Below are positions 7,066 through 13,480 of a stretch of DNA of 13,722 nucleotides, piece by piece. The position numbers were made by a program, and so were the translations under genes. The stretch covers positions 1 through 13,722 of the forward strand of contig JAUWBX010000010.1 of the NCBI GenBank assembly GCA_030609625.1, given 5' to 3'. This DNA comes from Phycisphaerae bacterium (GTDB lineage: Bacteria > Planctomycetota > Phycisphaerae > Sedimentisphaerales > Anaerobacaceae). Under the pieces are notes generated by a model. It made no database searches. It was not told the DNA's origin and worked only from the letters and a program-made list of their open reading frames with translations. Positions within the stretch are counted from its first letter, which is position 1. Each line of letters starts with the position of its first letter.

Positions 7066-7167
7066 ATGAAACGAACGTTCCGGTATCGGGCATATGTGAG
7101 TAAAGAGATAGCTGACGGTGTAAAAGTAACGTTTCGTATTAACTCATTAGAGTATGATGTATTGTGA
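7066..7167 (+). CDS. Possible small protein (33 aa) directly upstream of the TIR gene
   Basis: ATG at 7066 to TGA at 7167, 12 bases before the TIR start. The peptide begins MKRTFRYRAYVSKEIADG and ends VTFRINSLEYDVL. It is basic at the front, without a membrane segment or recognisable motif. No clear Shine-Dalgarno is seen (TAGGCAAA precedes the ATG). The frame stays open further upstream through the hairpins, which weakens the case. It could be a leader peptide, a small partner of the TIR protein or chance. Confidence 0.3.
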   Translation: MKRTFRYRAYVSKEIADGVKVTFRINSLEYDVL

Positions 7168-7179
7168 AAGGAGACAACA
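7167..7179 (+). promoter_or_regulatory. Strong ribosome binding site of the TIR gene
   Basis: AAAGGAGAC followed by AACA and ATG: the best Shine-Dalgarno sequence in the window. It fixes the TIR start at 7180 and overlaps the end of the preceding small ORF, which would allow coupled translation if that ORF is real. Confidence 0.75.
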
Positions 7180-8004
7180 ATGAAAATGTTTATAGCATAT
7201 TATTCCGGAGAGCAGTCAGACGCGGAAGAGATCAAGGACCATTTGACGATAATGTTCCGCGAACAAGGTATCGAAGTTTTCTTAGCTTCGCGTTGGGAGT
7301 CTATCGCGGCTGGGGCTGACTGGGAAACGAAAGTAATGGATGCTTTGGGGGATATCGATGCCTTGTTGGTCTTAATGAGTATCGAGGCGCTAACAAAGCA
7401 TTGGGTTAATTTCGAGATAGGCTTCGCGTGGGCAAAACAAGCACGTATTTTGATTTTCTGCCACAAAGGCTTGACCCCCTCCGGTTTGCCGCGGCCATAT
7501 AGCAGTTTACAGGCAGTTGAAATAAACGACCCCATATACAATAAGAGAATGGATAAGATTGTCAAAGCTGTCGCTTCCTCTATGAACTTGCGGTTTCCAA
7601 CCGAGGCCCCAGTGACTACAGATGCAGACATTGTAGAAGCAAAAGGACCAGAAACATTCGCGTCAACTTACAGGGCGTGGACACTTCGCCCAGCGGGGCA
7701 TATCAACAATACAGTGAAGGGGCGATTTCTCGTGGGGAAAGTTTATCCTGGCCGACCCGACCTCGCTGAGTCAGCTAAACTACAACCCGGAGAGACACTC
7801 TATGTGCGGCTTTATACCGGTGATTCTGAAGAGAGCCGTTATATACAAACGCTTGTAACGGGGGAGAACGCATCGTTCTTCGAAACTGTAAGGCACGGCG
7901 AAGCTAGCATTGATGCGATACTGCGGCTTGCTGCCGCTTTTAACGACGGCGAAAAAATAGTTCCTATAATAGTGATTGAATCTTTCGAGAAGGTAATACT
8001 TTAA
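7180..8004 (+). CDS. TIR-domain protein with an unrecognised C-terminal domain
   Basis: 274 residues. Residues 1-135 form a TIR fold of the bacterial TIR_2 type: MFIAYYSGEQSDAEEIKDHL opens the domain, GIEVFLASRWESIAAGADW (30-48) carries the BB-loop region, and LLVLMSIEALTKHWVNFEIG (62-81) includes WVNFE with E79 where NAD-cleaving TIR enzymes such as SARM1 have their catalytic Glu. An NADase role is therefore plausible but not shown. Residues 145-274 are probably beta-rich and match no domain I know; there is no STING-, SAVED- or NB-ARC-like motif. Such C-terminal parts often sense a signal in bacterial TIR effectors. The start is sure: AAAGGAGAC lies four bases before the ATG. The stop is TAA. 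No STAND, Argonaute or cyclase gene lies nearby. Repeats surround the gene, suggesting lateral movement. Confidence 0.85.
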   Translation: MKMFIAYYSGEQSDAEEIKDHLTIMFREQGIEVFLASRWESIAAGADWETKVMDALGDIDALLVLMSIEALTKHWVNFEIGFAWAKQARILIFCHKGLTPSGLPRPYSSLQAVEINDPIYNKRMDKIVKAVASSMNLRFPTEAPVTTDADIVEAKGPETFASTYRAWTLRPAGHINNTVKGRFLVGKVYPGRPDLAESAKLQPGETLYVRLYTGDSEESRYIQTLVTGENASFFETVRHGEASIDAILRLAAAFNDGEKIVPIIVIESFEKVIL

Positions 8005-8044
8005 GAGGTGGGTGTAAAACTAAAACTAGAAGGAGGAAAAGGGG

Positions 8045-8257
8045 GTCAGGAGCGAATGGCGGTTCCTTAAGGGATTCGCGGCAACAACACTCCCGCATCG
8101 ATAAGGGAGAGCGTATGAAACAGAAAGCACGCCCCCTTATCGCAAAACAAAGAAAGGACTGTGTTTATAGACATCTCGTCAATCTGTGCTCGGAATCTTG
8201 AATAATTACGAAAAAGACCGATATATTGCTTAAGGAACCGCCATTCGTGTCAGGAGC
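8045..8257 (+). mobile_element. 195-bp inverted-repeat element with flanking 9-bp direct repeat
   Basis: Perfect 19-base inverted termini, CGAATGGCGGTTCCTTAAG at 8053-8071 and its complement at 8229-8247. GTCAGGAGC occurs just outside or at each end (8045-8053 and 8249-8257), like a target duplication, although it could be part of the repeat itself. Inside is a further inverted pair, CGATAAGGG (8098-8106) and CCCTTATCG (8134-8142). The GGGGTCAGG context resembles REP sequences associated with RAYT transposases (from memory). No transposase is present. Confidence 0.6.
8115..8201 (+). CDS. Possible 28-aa small ORF inside the inverted-repeat element
   Basis: ATG at 8115, stop TGA at 8199-8201, preceded by GGGAGAG four bases upstream, an acceptable ribosome binding site. 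The peptide begins MKQKARPLIAKQRKDCVYRH and ends with two further Cys-containing turns (LVNLCSES). It is strongly basic and has no known motif. Its first codons overlap the inner CGATAAGGG/CCCTTATCG inverted repeat, so it may be chance. Confidence 0.2.
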   Translation: MKQKARPLIAKQRKDCVYRHLVNLCSES

Positions 8258-8344
8258 ATTTTCTGTGTCGGCCGCGAGGTTGCAGAATCGGAGGGGACAG
8301 CCTACCTCTTTTTGTCTTTCAATTGAAACCGGTCCTCTTCCAAT

Positions 8345-8486
8345 AACGGTGTACTCAACCGTTACCCTGCTCTGCGAAGCTGCGCAGGGCGAAGCAGAGT
8401 CATCCTTGGATTATCACTTAATTTTGGGCAATTCGACAAACTAATTGCATCTAATTTGCTTATCTCTGGCCGTTAAACCTCATTTA
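8345..8486 (+). repeat. Direct repeat, right copy, flanking the TIR locus, with an internal insertion
   Basis: Same sequence as 6763-6869, from AACGGTGTACTCAACCGT to CCTCATTTA. It carries about 35 additional bases (8363-8399) that hold the inverted pair CTCTGC/GCAGAG and look like the short CTGCCCTGAGCGAAG-type repeat found elsewhere here. Offset between the copies is 1582 bases. Confidence 0.8.
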
Positions 8487-9008
8487 AGCGACAACTTTGA
8501 ACAGCCTAACCTTCCCCTTCACCCAGCATCTCATAGCGCAGCGAAGACCCCTTAGGGGGAGAATCCAACTTTAGCTCACTTTAGGCACTTTATCCGCCGC
8601 GGCGGATTTAGCTCACTCCTCACTAACGAGCATCGAGAATCCAGCATCCAGAATCGAGCTGTTTTCAACCAAAAACGCTGATACCTAAACACAAAAATCA
8701 AATTTTTCAAAAAATTTTTAACTGCCTTGCTAACATCGAGTTACAAGAATCACGAATCGATATTCGAGGACTTTTTTCGTATCAAACGTGCAGCTACGTC
8801 TAATTATAGAGGCGCTACTTTTTTCGCCTCCGGCAAAAAGCAGCCAGTTATTTACGTGCCTATAAGGCCCAGCCAGCCCAGATTCGTTATTATTCAATAG
8901 TAAATAGTAAATCAGAAAGGATTGCCCTGATAACCCGATACTCTGATAATCACTGCCTGGTAACCCGATACCCCGATGCCCACTACTATTATGCAATACT
9001 CGCCAACC
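8487..9008. other. Gene-free stretch with palindromes and short tandem repeats
   Basis: No credible gene on either strand. Contents: palindrome TCCGCCGCGGCGGA (about 8592-8605). Heptamers GAGCATC, GAGAATC, CAGCATC, CAGAATC around 8627-8656. Hairpin CTACTTTTTTCGCC with GGCAAAAAGCAG (about 8814-8842). Repeats AATAGTA, AATAGTA (about 8896-8910). Degenerate 7-8-base units of CCCGATA type (about 8928-8980). The minus-strand frame at 8730-8996 is a translation of these repeats. Confidence 0.6.
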
Positions 9009-9071
9009 GTCTTCTGTTTTCCGTCTTCAGTCTTCCGTCGTCTGTCATCTGTCGTCTGTCTTCCGCCCTCT
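9009..9071. repeat. Heptamer tandem repeat, nine units (GTCTTCC type)
   Basis: Nine 7-base units: GTCTTCT, GTTTTCC, GTCTTCA, GTCTTCC, GTCGTCT, GTCATCT, GTCGTCT, GTCTTCC, GCCCTCT. Almost pure pyrimidine on this strand apart from the G starting each unit. It has the same period and the same total length (63 bases) as the TTGACTA array at 4773-4835, but an unrelated sequence. Confidence 0.8.
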
Positions 9072-9109
9072 ACACTTGTAGAGAACTCTCTACAAATCAG
9101 CTACTTTTT

Positions 9110-9481
9110 ATGCAAAACAAACCCAATTTCCAAAAAGGTCAAATGAACGCAAACCCATATAATACAAAGGATTATGAAAGAAAATACAATTGGACACTTG
9201 GTGAAAACAAACCCAATTCAAACCCAAACAAACCCAATCTCCGAAAAGCCAAAATGAATGTAAACTCAATTACAACAAAGGATTACAGAAAAAAGGATGA
9301 TTTCGTAGTCCGAAAAAACAAACCCAATTCAAACCCAATCTCCGAAAAGGCCAAAATGAACGTAAACTTATATGTTATAGAGGATTATGAGAATGAAACC
9401 GCCTTCCGGCCCCAAAAAAACAAACCCAAAACAAACCCAACCTGTAGTGAGCTTGTGCCCAAGGTGCGCAGCCTGCCCTGA
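9110..9481 (+). repeat. 'NKPN..KAKMNVN' repeat, about three units of roughly 100 bases, open in one frame
   Basis: DNA units begin AACAAACCCAAT and continue with CCGAAAAGCCAAAATGAA and AAAGGATTA. One frame stays open for 123 codons (9110-9481) and reads as MQNKPN, NKPNLRKAKMNVNS, TTKDY, NKPNSNP, EKAKMNVNL, EDYENE. I recall similar strings annotated as hypothetical proteins across Planctomycetota genomes, as products of a dispersed repeat. There is no Shine-Dalgarno before the ATG, the composition is highly biased, and the frame ends in a common short repeat. I therefore call it a repeat. A low-complexity protein cannot be excluded. Confidence 0.7.
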
Positions 9482-9497
9482 GCGTAGTCGAATGGGT
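9471..9497 (+). repeat. Short dispersed repeat (CCTGCCCTGAGCGTAGTCGAA type)
   Basis: GCCTGCCCTGAGCG followed by TAGTCGAATGGG. A near-identical unit sits inside MITE copy C at 11358-11383, and looser relatives occur at 5561-5580 and 8363-8399. This hairpin-forming motif is widespread in environmental bacterial genomes (from memory). Confidence 0.6.
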
Positions 9498-9547
9498 CGA
9501 ACCTATTTCAAACGCGACGACGGTTTGTCCGCTTATTACAAAAGAGA

Positions 9548-9575
9548 TTGCCACACGCGTATGGCAGAATATTAG
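9548..9575 (+). promoter_or_regulatory. Possible promoter of the GGT-like gene
   Basis: TTGCCA (9548-9553), 16 bases, TATTAG (9570-9575). The inverted pair TGCCA..TGGCA (9549-9566) overlaps the spacer and could be an operator. The predicted leader would be about 65 bases. Confidence 0.3.
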
Positions 9576-9646
9576 TGCAATCAGGAATAGATTTGTTAAA
9601 ATATGTATCCCGGCAAACGGCAAAACAATAACTGGAGGTATATCTT

Positions 9647-11314
9647 ATGAAAAGACTGCTATTTCTTGGTACGATATGGTTTGCGACGTTGACCATTTAC
9701 GGAGTCTTAGGCGCGGCTGAAATTGGTTGGAATGCGTCCGGAAAAGGTGGAGCGGTAGCAGCCGGCGGGAGCGGAGCTGTTGCAGCAGGGATTTCCATAC
9801 TTGAACAAGGCGGCAATGCAGCCGACGCAGCAGCCGCCACGCTTCTTGCACTCAGCATAACGGATTACGGCTCTTTCGCTATCGGTGCTGAAATACCGCT
9901 TATTATCTATGATGCGCACAAAAAAGAGGTGAAAGTCTTGTGCGGACTCGGCGGCGCACCCCTCGATAAGAACGCGATTGACTGGTATTACAAAAATGGT
10001 ATTCCTGCCGCAGGGAGTATGAAAGCTGCACCCGTCCCCGGCGCCCTGAGCCTCTGCATTACGACAGTTAAGCTATACGGAACGATGAGCTTTGAACAAG
10101 TGGTAGCCCCGTCCCTTGAATTACTTGATTCCGGTGGTAAAGACTGGTATGCGAATCTGGCCAAGACTTTTCGCAAGCTCATTGAAACGGAAAAAGAGAC
10201 GCCTGGTACTCGAAAAGAAAAGCTGCAAGCGGCCAGAGACCGTTTCTATAAAGGAGATATAGCCGACGAATTAGTGGCTTTCTATATTAAGAATGGAGGA
10301 TTTCTCCGCAAGAAGGACCTTGCTGCGCACGTGACCCGCGTGGAGGACCCGGTCAAGGTGCAGTATCGAGGCTATACTATTTGCAAATGCGATACGTGGA
10401 CGCAGGGCCCATATCTTTGCCAGACGCTGCGGCTTCTGGAAGGTTTTGATTTGAAGAAAATGGGACATCTGTCCGCAGACTACGTTCACGTATTAGCCGA
10501 AGCATTGAAGTTAGGTTTTGCAGACCGCGATGAGTACTACGGAGACCCGCTCTTTGTAGATGTGCCAATAAAGGCGCTTCTTAGCGACGAGTACACAAAG
10601 CTCCGCCGTTCTTTAATCGACATGAATAAATCTTCTACAGAGATTCGCCCGGGCGACCCTGTTAACATGAAAGCCATCAAGGGAATTGGCACATATCGGC
10701 CCGGACCTGGGGGCACAACTACGTGCGTTGTTGCCGACCGATGGGGAAATCTTGTAGCGGCCACACCCAGCGGCAATGGCCCATACGCTGTCTGCCGCGA
10801 GCTGGGAGTAGCGCACGGCAACAGGCTTAGGAGTCTGAACACTACAGCGGGGCACCCTAATCGTATCGAGCCGGGTAAGCGCCCTCGCATCACGCTAACA
10901 CCGACAATAGTCCTTAAGGACGGCAAAGCGGTCATCGCCATCAGTGTCGCAGGCGGTGACCTGCAGGACCAGACTACTCTCAATTGTCTTCTGAACCACC
11001 TTGAGTTTGGCATGATGCCCAAAGATGCAGTAACAGTGCCGCGCTTCAGCACGGGACATCAGGAGAACTCTTTCAACCCCAATCCCGACCGTAAGGAAAC
11101 GTTAGGGACATTGGGGAGCCTCACATTAGGTGACCGTATCGACGAAAGCGTTAGACGGGAGCTGGCTAATCGCGGACATAAGATAGGAACAACTTCACGG
11201 CCTATTGCGCACCCCGTTATGATTTATATAGACCCGAATACCGGAATGATATATGCAGCGGGTGACCCCAAGGCAAAACGCCACGCGGCGGCTTTGGAAA
11301 ACACTCCTCCCTAA
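9647..11314 (+). CDS. Exported gamma-glutamyltransferase-family protein (Ntn hydrolase)
   Basis: 555 residues with a signal peptide (MKRLLF.. to about A24), so probably periplasmic. GGT landmarks: ILEQGGNAADAAAATLLALS (51-70), the Thr nucleophile region GGTTTCVVADRWGNLV (355-370, candidate T357), and AGGDLQDQTTLNCLLNHLEF (435-454) with AVTVPRF (461-467) near the end. GGT precursors cut themselves before this Thr and then hydrolyse or transfer gamma-glutamyl or similar amide groups. The match is distant: the glutamyl-binding 'GRE' near the first third is GLGG (100-103), and the His after the double Thr is absent. The substrate may therefore not be glutathione. GGAGG lies nine bases before the ATG. 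The TAA stop overlaps the flanking repeat of MITE copy C. Confidence 0.85.
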   Translation: MKRLLFLGTIWFATLTIYGVLGAAEIGWNASGKGGAVAAGGSGAVAAGISILEQGGNAADAAAATLLALSITDYGSFAIGAEIPLIIYDAHKKEVKVLCGLGGAPLDKNAIDWYYKNGIPAAGSMKAAPVPGALSLCITTVKLYGTMSFEQVVAPSLELLDSGGKDWYANLAKTFRKLIETEKETPGTRKEKLQAARDRFYKGDIADELVAFYIKNGGFLRKKDLAAHVTRVEDPVKVQYRGYTICKCDTWTQGPYLCQTLRLLEGFDLKKMGHLSADYVHVLAEALKLGFADRDEYYGDPLFVDVPIKALLSDEYTKLRRSLIDMNKSSTEIRPGDPVNMKAIKGIGTYRPGPGGTTTCVVADRWGNLVAATPSGNGPYAVCRELGVAHGNRLRSLNTTAGHPNRIEPGKRPRITLTPTIVLKDGKAVIAISVAGGDLQDQTTLNCLLNHLEFGMMPKDAVTVPRFSTGHQENSFNPNPDRKETLGTLGSLTLGDRIDESVRRELANRGHKIGTTSRPIAHPVMIYIDPNTGMIYAAGDPKAKRHAAALENTPP

Positions 11315-11469
11315 ATAGTATCTGTTGCGGAAACAGTATTTGTCATTCCCGCAGAAAGCCTGCCCTGAGCGAAGCCGAATGGGCGGGAATCCAGCTTTTT
11401 CGCTCTGGACCCCTGCTTCCGCAGGGGTGACATCGTCAGTTTTTGTTTTCCGCAACAGATACTAAATAG
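11311..11469 (+). mobile_element. MITE-like element, copy C, with 8-bp flanking repeat and a nested short repeat
   Basis: Element 11319-11461 lies between two copies of CTAAATAG (11311-11318 and 11462-11469). Ends TATCTGTTGCGGAAAC and GTTTTCCGCAACAGATA. The first internal hairpin, ATTCCCGC..GCGGGAAT, is opened by about 30 additional bases containing CCTGCCCTGAGCGAAGCCGAA. The left flanking repeat includes the stop codon of the GGT-like gene. The hairpins may act as a bidirectional transcription barrier between the two convergent genes (inference). Confidence 0.8.
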
Positions 11470-11481
11470 GGACGACCCAGA

Positions 11482-12258
11482 CTACGGGCCCGTGTTTATG
11501 CGAACGATATTTATGTCCCTGTCGCGGTCTTTAGCTATTGAAATCGTCTTGCCGGTTTTATCAACAGCTATACTGTGACCACCATAGACCCGGCCCTTCC
11601 ACGGTCCTTTTGTTATTTCGCCGACAAGGTTGGTCCCCACGACAGGAGCACCGGTTTTCTTCGCTGTTCCTGTAACTACATTCTCAAGCTCTTTACCATG
11701 CCCAGGCCACTCATTCTCCACGGCCGCGTATCCGTATGGAACGAGCAGCAAGTCGAGCTTCAGCGCCGCCACACGGTTGAGGATTTCATTTTTATGTGTA
11801 TCTGCACATATCAACAGGCCGATCTTCCCAAATTCGGTTTCGATGGCGTTGACGTTTTTACCAATGATATAGGGCGGCGTCATCAATTCTGTCAGTACGT
11901 TAATCTTGCGGTGCTTGAGAAGAATCTGTCCCTTGTCGTTGATTAGTACTGCCGAATCATATAAGTTTCTGCCTTCTTTTTCTGCCAGGCCAACACAAAG
12001 ATAAGTTTGATAATCTTTAGCCAGCTTACACAGGCGTTCCGAATCTTTTCCTGGAATTGAACATGCTCTTTCGTGTGCATCAGAATTGACCCAGCCCAAT
12101 ATAATGGTTTCCGGAAAGCAGATAATCTCAGCCCCGGCATCTTTGGCCTGGCCAATTGCATTTTCAATTCGCACAAAATTGCCATAGCGGTCACCGTCAA
12201 GTGAGAATATCTGGCACATTGCGACTTTTACAGTTCTCGTCTGAGTCGAACGACGCAC
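11482..12258 (-). CDS. Nitrilase-superfamily carbon-nitrogen hydrolase
   Basis: 258 residues with the Glu-Lys-Cys triad of the superfamily: E50 in CFPE, K118 in KHRKIN and C151 in LICADTH. VKVAMCQI near the start and the following alpha-beta pattern are typical, as is the length. These cytoplasmic enzymes hydrolyse amides, N-carbamoyl compounds or nitriles; the branch and substrate cannot be fixed from sequence, and a true nitrilase is less likely than an amidase or omega-amidase-like role. The start is GTG at 12258, chosen because AAGGA lies seven bases upstream and the next ATG would remove the first beta-strand. TAG stop. Divergent from the Tat protein gene. Confidence 0.88.
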   Translation of the reverse strand: MRRSTQTRTVKVAMCQIFSLDGDRYGNFVRIENAIGQAKDAGAEIICFPETIILGWVNSDAHERACSIPGKDSERLCKLAKDYQTYLCVGLAEKEGRNLYDSAVLINDKGQILLKHRKINVLTELMTPPYIIGKNVNAIETEFGKIGLLICADTHKNEILNRVAALKLDLLLVPYGYAAVENEWPGHGKELENVVTGTAKKTGAPVVGTNLVGEITKGPWKGRVYGGHSIAVDKTGKTISIAKDRDRDINIVRINTGP

Positions 12259-12319
12259 TTGTCAGTCCTTACTTTTAAATAGGAGACAGCTTCACACAAT
12301 TTCTTGGCACATACGCACC

Positions 12320-12347
12320 ATTATATGACGTATCGCTCTTGGTACAA
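12320..12347 (-). promoter_or_regulatory. Probable sigma70 promoter of the nitrilase-family gene
   Basis: On the minus strand, TTGTAC (12347-12342), 16 bases, then a perfect TATAAT (12325-12320). Transcription would begin near 12313, about 55 bases before the GTG start. Confidence 0.5.
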
Positions 12348-12373
12348 CGGTGAAAACTCATGCAGTTACCTGC

Positions 12374-12402
12374 TGGACAAAAAATAGAAAATTATATACA
12401 AT
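12374..12402 (+). promoter_or_regulatory. Probable sigma70 promoter of the Tat-exported protein gene
   Basis: TGGACA (12374-12379), exactly 17 bases, TACAAT (12397-12402): each box matches five of six consensus bases. Predicted start near 12409, leaving a leader of about 45 bases before the ATG at 12454. Confidence 0.65.
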
Positions 12403-12453
12403 GGTATTCGTGCTTAAGCTGGTTGATTCAGTTAACTAAAAGAGAGGCGAATT

Positions 12454-13416
12454 ATGTCGGCAAATCTAAATCGCCGCAATTTTTTGAAGAAAACCACGGC
12501 TGTCTCTACTGGTGCCGCATTGGCATTAAGTTTTGAAGAGAAGGCTTTATTAGCGGCAATAGCAAAAAAGCCACAGCGAGGCTCCATCAAAGGTTTGCCG
12601 ATGGGCAAAATCGGCGACGTCAAGATTAGCAGAATGATATGCGGCGGTAATCTTATCAGCGGATTCGCCCACAGTAGAGACCTGATTTATGTATCTTCGT
12701 TGTTGAAACACTACTTTACAGATGAGAAAATCTTTGAAACCTGGCAGATATGTGAAGAATGCGGAATCAATACCGCGATATTAAGACTTGATGATATGGT
12801 CATCCGTCTTATCAATAAATATTGGAGCGAAAGAGGGGGGAAGCTGCAATGGATTGCACAGGTCAAACCGAAAACAACCGACCTTACAACCGATATGAAA
12901 AGGGCCATCGATAATGGAGCCGTCGGAGTCTATGTGCAGGGCGGCGTTGGAGACAGTTTTGTCAAAGGTGGCCGAGTTGACCTCCTCGGAAAGGTGCTCG
13001 ATTTTGTTAAAAAAGAAAAAGTAATCGCAGGCATAGGAGCGCATTCGTTAGAAGTACCTATGGCGTGCGAAAAAGCAGGGCTGGGCGCCGATTTCTATAT
13101 GAAAACTTTACACAAAGATAATTACTGGTCTGCTACGCCAAAGAAAGACAGACCCAAGTTTGCTCTACCCCCTCACGATAATATGTGGTGCACGACGCCG
13201 GAAGAGACCATTGAATTTATGAGCAAAGTGAACAAGCCGTGGATTGCTTTTAAGGTCTTGGCCGCAGGAGCCATCAATCCGAGAGACGGCTTTAAGTATG
13301 CCTTTGAAAATGGCGCCGATTTCATCTGTGCCGGGATGTTTGATTTTCAGGTCAGAGAAGATGTAATCATCGCCAAAGACATATTATCAGGCGAATTGAA
13401 CAGACAACGTCCCTAG
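12454..13416 (+). CDS. Tat-exported TIM-barrel protein, distant aldo/keto reductase-like
   Basis: 320 residues. A twin-arginine signal is clear: NRRNFLKKTTAVSTGAALAL at 6-25, so the folded protein should cross the inner membrane. After that, GKIGDVKISRMICGGNLISG (51-70) resembles the first strand of aldo/keto reductases (usually 'vsrlGlGt'). The alternating strands and helices, with IDNGAVGVYVQGG, IAGIGAHS and FICAGMFDF, suggest a TIM barrel. I do not see a full catalytic Asp-Tyr-Lys-His set, so reductase activity is doubtful. I recall similar Tat-signal proteins in Planctomycetota without known function. GAGAGG lies about eight bases upstream of the ATG. TAG stop; convergent with the isomerase gene at the right edge. 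Confidence 0.75.
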   Translation: MSANLNRRNFLKKTTAVSTGAALALSFEEKALLAAIAKKPQRGSIKGLPMGKIGDVKISRMICGGNLISGFAHSRDLIYVSSLLKHYFTDEKIFETWQICEECGINTAILRLDDMVIRLINKYWSERGGKLQWIAQVKPKTTDLTTDMKRAIDNGAVGVYVQGGVGDSFVKGGRVDLLGKVLDFVKKEKVIAGIGAHSLEVPMACEKAGLGADFYMKTLHKDNYWSATPKKDRPKFALPPHDNMWCTTPEETIEFMSKVNKPWIAFKVLAAGAINPRDGFKYAFENGADFICAGMFDFQVREDVIIAKDILSGELNRQRP

Positions 13417-13480
13417 AAAGCATAAGAAAAACTTACAACCTGAAAAAAACGGTATCAAGAATTCATTGTATCTTTTTTTA

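Noticed and set aside
8226..8444. Plus-strand open frame of 72 codons after the TIR gene.
   Set aside because: It begins within an inverted terminus and runs through the right direct repeat including its insertion; no ribosome binding site.
8730..8996. Minus-strand open frame of 88 codons.
   Set aside because: Its repeated 'GLPGSDYQSIGLSG' text is a translation of the degenerate CCCGATA units.
10537..11052. Minus-strand open frame of 171 codons opposite the GGT-like gene.
   Set aside because: It lies fully inside the recognised GGT-family gene and shows low-complexity Arg/Ser/Pro-rich translation typical of an antisense shadow.
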